From contig NAOQ01000739.1 in NCBI GenBank assembly GCA_002751075.1, positions 1 through 11,248 of the forward strand: 11,248 bases of DNA, in the 5' to 3' direction. Source of the stretch: Ichthyophonus hoferi (lineage: Eukaryota; Opisthokonta; Ichthyosporea; Ichthyophonida; Ichthyophonidae). The notes below the pieces were generated by a model, which was not told where the DNA came from, searched no databases, and saw only the letters and a program-made list of their open reading frames with translations. Numbering within the stretch: the stretch's first letter is position 1; the number at the start of each line of letters is the position of its first letter. The position numbers and the translations under genes are program-made. This document shows, piece after piece, positions 9,082 to 11,248 of the stretch.

Positions 9082-9117
9082 TAGATAATTATTTATAATA
9101 GTATAAATAATTATCTA
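9082..9117. repeat. Perfect inverted repeat, 16-base arms with 4-base loop
   Basis: The left arm TAGATAATTATTTATA (9082-9097) is exactly complementary to the right arm at 9102-9117, with loop ATAG. Almost all pairs are A-T. It lies about 290 bases upstream of the ZCCHC4 start codon. Confidence 0.9.
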
Positions 9118-9408
9118 ATTTTAATTTTAAATAACGTATTTGTAATCAAAAAACCATAGGTACGCGATTATTGTCAAAAAATGAGTGGAATTTATCAATA
9201 AAAGGTAGCGCAACAACCTTCTGGCCTTTTAAGTATGTAGATCATAATTAAAATATACATGTACACATGCGCATTATAGATATTATATTATAATAGTATC
9301 TAGTATTTTGTGTTGTATATTATATTATCTCTTTATTTTATAACCGCACTTACGTATGATTTTATCACTATAATTATTATATCTTGTTAGTTTATATATT
9401 TCTATAAA

Positions 9409-9487
9409 ATGGAACACGCAGCAAAACAAAGGTTGGGAGTGGACGTATGTTTTGAACATAATCTTATACCACCCCAGTGCATGCATG
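9409..9487 (+). CDS. ZCCHC4: ZCCHC4 exon 1
   Basis: The exon codes for 26 residues from the start Met through CMH plus one base of the Gly codon. It supplies the first two ligands of the GRF finger. The intron therefore splits the CxHG motif in phase 1. The donor is GTAGGG at 9488. Confidence 0.88.
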
Positions 9488-11176
9488 GTAGGGGGTTGTG
9501 TTGGTTCTTATAGTGCAGGTGTATGTACATATATGTATATTGATTAGTGTAGACAGGTGGTGAAGGGTATGGTTGCACATAAGAAGGATATGGTATGCAT
9601 ATCTACAGGTAGTGATAAACTTCATGCATATATTTATATATGTATAGATGGAGATAGAGATAATACGTTATATATTTACCCTACATACAACCTTTATCAA
9701 TTAAACCTGTTATACTTTTCCTTATTTGTAATGAAGTTATCATGGGCTTTATACACATGATATTATGCACATTATACTATATAAAAATACATGCGCACGT
9801 ATCTACTGTGATCAAAGTATTATATAGGGGCTGTTTTAATTATGCGTTGTATCAATGTATTATAGTATAATATAGCTTAATGTAAGAGTATAATATCATG
9901 TAGTATAGTACAGTACATTACAAGAAACCTTAACATAGCCCTAACCTATGTCTTCTACCAGGCCCCACCCTACTATTTGAACGCTATATGAAAGGAGACA
10001 CTAAGAGATTCTTTGCATGTTCTGCTTACCGTGATAGGCGAGAGTGTGATTTCTACTGTGAGGAGGATAAGGTTAGAAGGGATCAGGCTAAAGGTGTGTA
10101 TATATGTATATATGTATGTATAGATGTATGTATAGATATGTATGCATGTATGTATGTATGTATGTATACTCTGTGCACATGGTCCCTTATCTATACATAC
10201 CCATGACTCCCCCTAATGCCTCTATCACTTATTCTCTATCTGTATGTTTATAATATAAAATGCATTGCGGCATGACGTATGACATGACCCTTATCCAATC
10301 ATATGTATTTACTCCGATCAATCCTTCAATTCAAACTTATTCGTTGATTTTCACACCAATCACAGGTGTTCTACCTCAACCATCTATCCAATCACTTCCT
10401 GAATCATCTGGCGATCGCTCTCGGCATCACATTTCATGGGCTGCTTGTAAAGCGTGCTTCAATAAGGATAATGGTATATTTTAAAATCTTGTAATGTACA
10501 CATGGTATGACATAGTATGTAGGGTGTAGTGTATTTTTAGATATCTGTTGATTAGTTATTAATTATTTTCTCTTAATTATAATTTTAAATATTTTTAGCA
10601 TAAACTAATCACCAATCGAATAATCTTTTTTATTTATGCCATTAATAACTGGCCTAGACTACATTTTATAAATATATATAGCACACCATATGTAAATATA
10701 CGTGAAAGATAAGATATAGTAGATATTCAATAGGCAACCTATATATATATATATCGCTGTTCAGTTACTAAACATTAAATATTAAAGCCATAATTTTATT
10801 GGGTCCAGGATTACGAGAATGTTAATTAAAATTGCTATGATATAATATGATATAGTATGATACTATACAATCAAATGAGAGTGATATTTTCCCAATACCT
10901 AATCCCCTTATACCTTATCTTAGCTGATCAACCTATGTTCTGTCATCATTGCCGATGCCTAGTTCCTCCCAAAGAGATCATCAATCATTCAAAGCACCAG
11001 AATGACCTACAACCAATGACAAATGAGCTTTTAACCCACCCCACACGACTCATGCGCGCATTGGATAATAACAAGACCCACGCACAGTTTCTATTTAGTA
11101 ATGACACGGCTGAGTTTCTAGTTAATGCAATTAAGAATATAGGGGCAAAAAATGTCATGTGTTTAGGTACCCCTAG
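9409..11176 (+). CDS. ZCCHC4: ZCCHC4, 28S rRNA N6-adenosine methyltransferase, 5' part of gene, four exons
   Basis: Exons are 9409-9487, 9962-10093, 10366-10473 and 10924-11176, giving 190 residues plus two bases. ZCCHC4 installs m6A on 28S rRNA in the nucleus/nucleolus. The GRF zinc finger has CMHGPTLLF then FFACSAYRDRRECDF, with likely ligands C24, H26, C46 and C55. A C2H2-type finger follows with C113, C116, H128 and H131 (FCHHC...HSKHQ). Then come ALDNNKTHAQFLF and VMCLGTPR, matching the human segments LENKKTNAQYLF and VLCVGTPR at the entry to the SAM-binding domain. The DPPF catalytic motif and the CCHC knuckle expected for the family lie beyond the right edge. The start is the first ATG after an in-frame TAG at 9388-9390 and leaves 23 residues before the first ligand. 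The linker coded by exon 3 is divergent from the human one as I recall it. All intron phases agree. Confidence 0.96.
9488..9961 (+). other. ZCCHC4 intron 1
   Basis: A GT-AG intron without recognised genes. It holds short TATG/TATA runs and, at about 9850-9920, a degenerate TATAG/TATAAT patch related to the pentamer arrays elsewhere. A 67-codon open frame inside it looks like chance. Confidence 0.75.
9962..10093 (+). CDS. ZCCHC4: ZCCHC4 exon 2 (GRF zinc finger)
   Basis: The exon codes for GPTLLFERY and FFACSAYRDRRECDFY, with the last two ligands of the GRF finger, and ends in a basic EDKVRRDQAK stretch. Acceptor TCTACCAG and donor GTGTGT are both phase 1. A microsatellite starts immediately at the donor. 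Confidence 0.95.
10094..10170. repeat. (ATGT)n microsatellite beginning at the ZCCHC4 exon 2 donor
   Basis: GTGTGTATATATGTATATATG continues into ATGT tetramers directly from the splice donor of exon 2. The tetramer is the same as in the TENT-like introns. Confidence 0.92.
10366..10473 (+). CDS. ZCCHC4: ZCCHC4 exon 3 (linker)
   Basis: This 108-base phase 1-1 exon codes for a Ser/Pro/His-rich linker and then SWAACKACFNKDN. It is the least conserved part of the reconstructed protein, but acceptor CAATCACAG, donor GTATAT and phase all fit. It carries an extra CxxC pair (C98, C101) just before the C2H2 finger. Confidence 0.82.
10474..10923 (+). other. ZCCHC4 intron 3
   Basis: A GT-AG intron of plain AT-rich sequence with a short TA run (10740-10754) and a TATGATATAG-like patch (10838-10865). 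No other feature was seen. Confidence 0.75.
10924..11176 (+). CDS. ZCCHC4: ZCCHC4 exon 4 (C2H2 finger and start of methyltransferase domain)
   Basis: The exon enters in phase 1 after TTATCTTAG and codes for MFCHHCRCLVPP, HSKHQ, ALDNNKTHAQFLF and NVMCLGTP. These match human ZCCHC4 closely in order and spacing. The donor is GTGAGA at 11177, phase 2, and the next codon begins AG. Confidence 0.96.
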
Positions 11177-11248
11177 GTGAGACGATTGGATGCTAGTGTG
11201 GTGTTGTTATTGTTATGCTATTGTATTGTATATTATTATACTACTATA

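Larger units (their letters stand above)
6115..9408. other. AT-rich intergenic region and presumed 3' UTR, no supportable gene
   Basis: This 3.3 kb stretch separates the TENT-like stop from the ZCCHC4 start. Short open frames exist, but none resembles a known protein and none has exon-like composition. I saw no tRNA-like B box, snRNA, transposon terminal repeat or coding remnant. Less AT-rich patches near 6740-6840, 7000-7150 and 7870-8030 show no recognisable content beyond the dyad noted separately. No core promoter for ZCCHC4 is evident. Confidence 0.6.

Noticed and set aside
6115-9408. Transposon, retroelement or RNA gene
   Set aside because: No reverse transcriptase or transposase fragments, no long terminal or inverted repeats with target duplications, and no tRNA or snRNA boxes were seen by eye.
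9405-9411. TATAAAA as a TATA box
   Set aside because: It overlaps the start codon of ZCCHC4, so it cannot be the promoter for this start; A/T richness explains it.
9557-9760. 67-codon open frame in ZCCHC4 intron 1
   Set aside because: No similarity to known proteins; it lies between two well-supported exons with a phase-consistent junction.

Overview
The window reads as a piece of an AT-rich nuclear genome from an animal or close animal relative. It has short coding exons split by canonical GT-AG spliceosomal introns, many tetra- and pentanucleotide microsatellites, and two recognisable eukaryotic RNA-processing genes. The lineage cannot be fixed from the sequence. An early-branching or otherwise AT-rich invertebrate, for example a sponge, is only a guess. 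No prokaryotic, viral, retroelement, CRISPR, tRNA or rRNA signature was seen.

Region 1 (209-6114, + strand) is the 3' part of a gene for a terminal nucleotidyltransferase (TENT/TUTase/GLD-2-like non-canonical poly(A) polymerase). I reconstructed nine exons from protein-family similarity, splice consensus and matching intron phase. They give 710 residues with no internal stop. The first about 220 residues are the end of the catalytic palm plus the central and PAP-associated region. The rest is a long Gly/Pro/Met/Asn-rich low-complexity tail. The exons with the first two catalytic aspartates lie upstream of the window. The position of the third catalytic aspartate holds Glu, and the base-reading position that is His in UTP-specific Cid1 holds Asn, as in ATP-using GLD-2.

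Region 2 (6115-9408) is about 3.3 kb of very AT-rich sequence without a supportable gene. It holds a possible poly(A) signal, a perfect 36-base hairpin, a repeated 13-mer, a RUNX-like dyad and a degenerate 10-base-period patch.

Region 3 (9409-11176, + strand) is the 5' part of ZCCHC4, the 28S rRNA N6-adenosine methyltransferase. Four exons code for the GRF zinc finger, a linker, a C2H2-type zinc finger and the start of the methyltransferase domain. The gene runs off the right edge.

The two genes lie head to tail and both act on RNA, but nothing shows that they work together. The most unexpected sequence-level signal is the heptamer CCAATCA/TGATTGG. I found 17 exact copies, against about one expected from base composition, almost all inside the two gene bodies and in both orientations and several reading frames.
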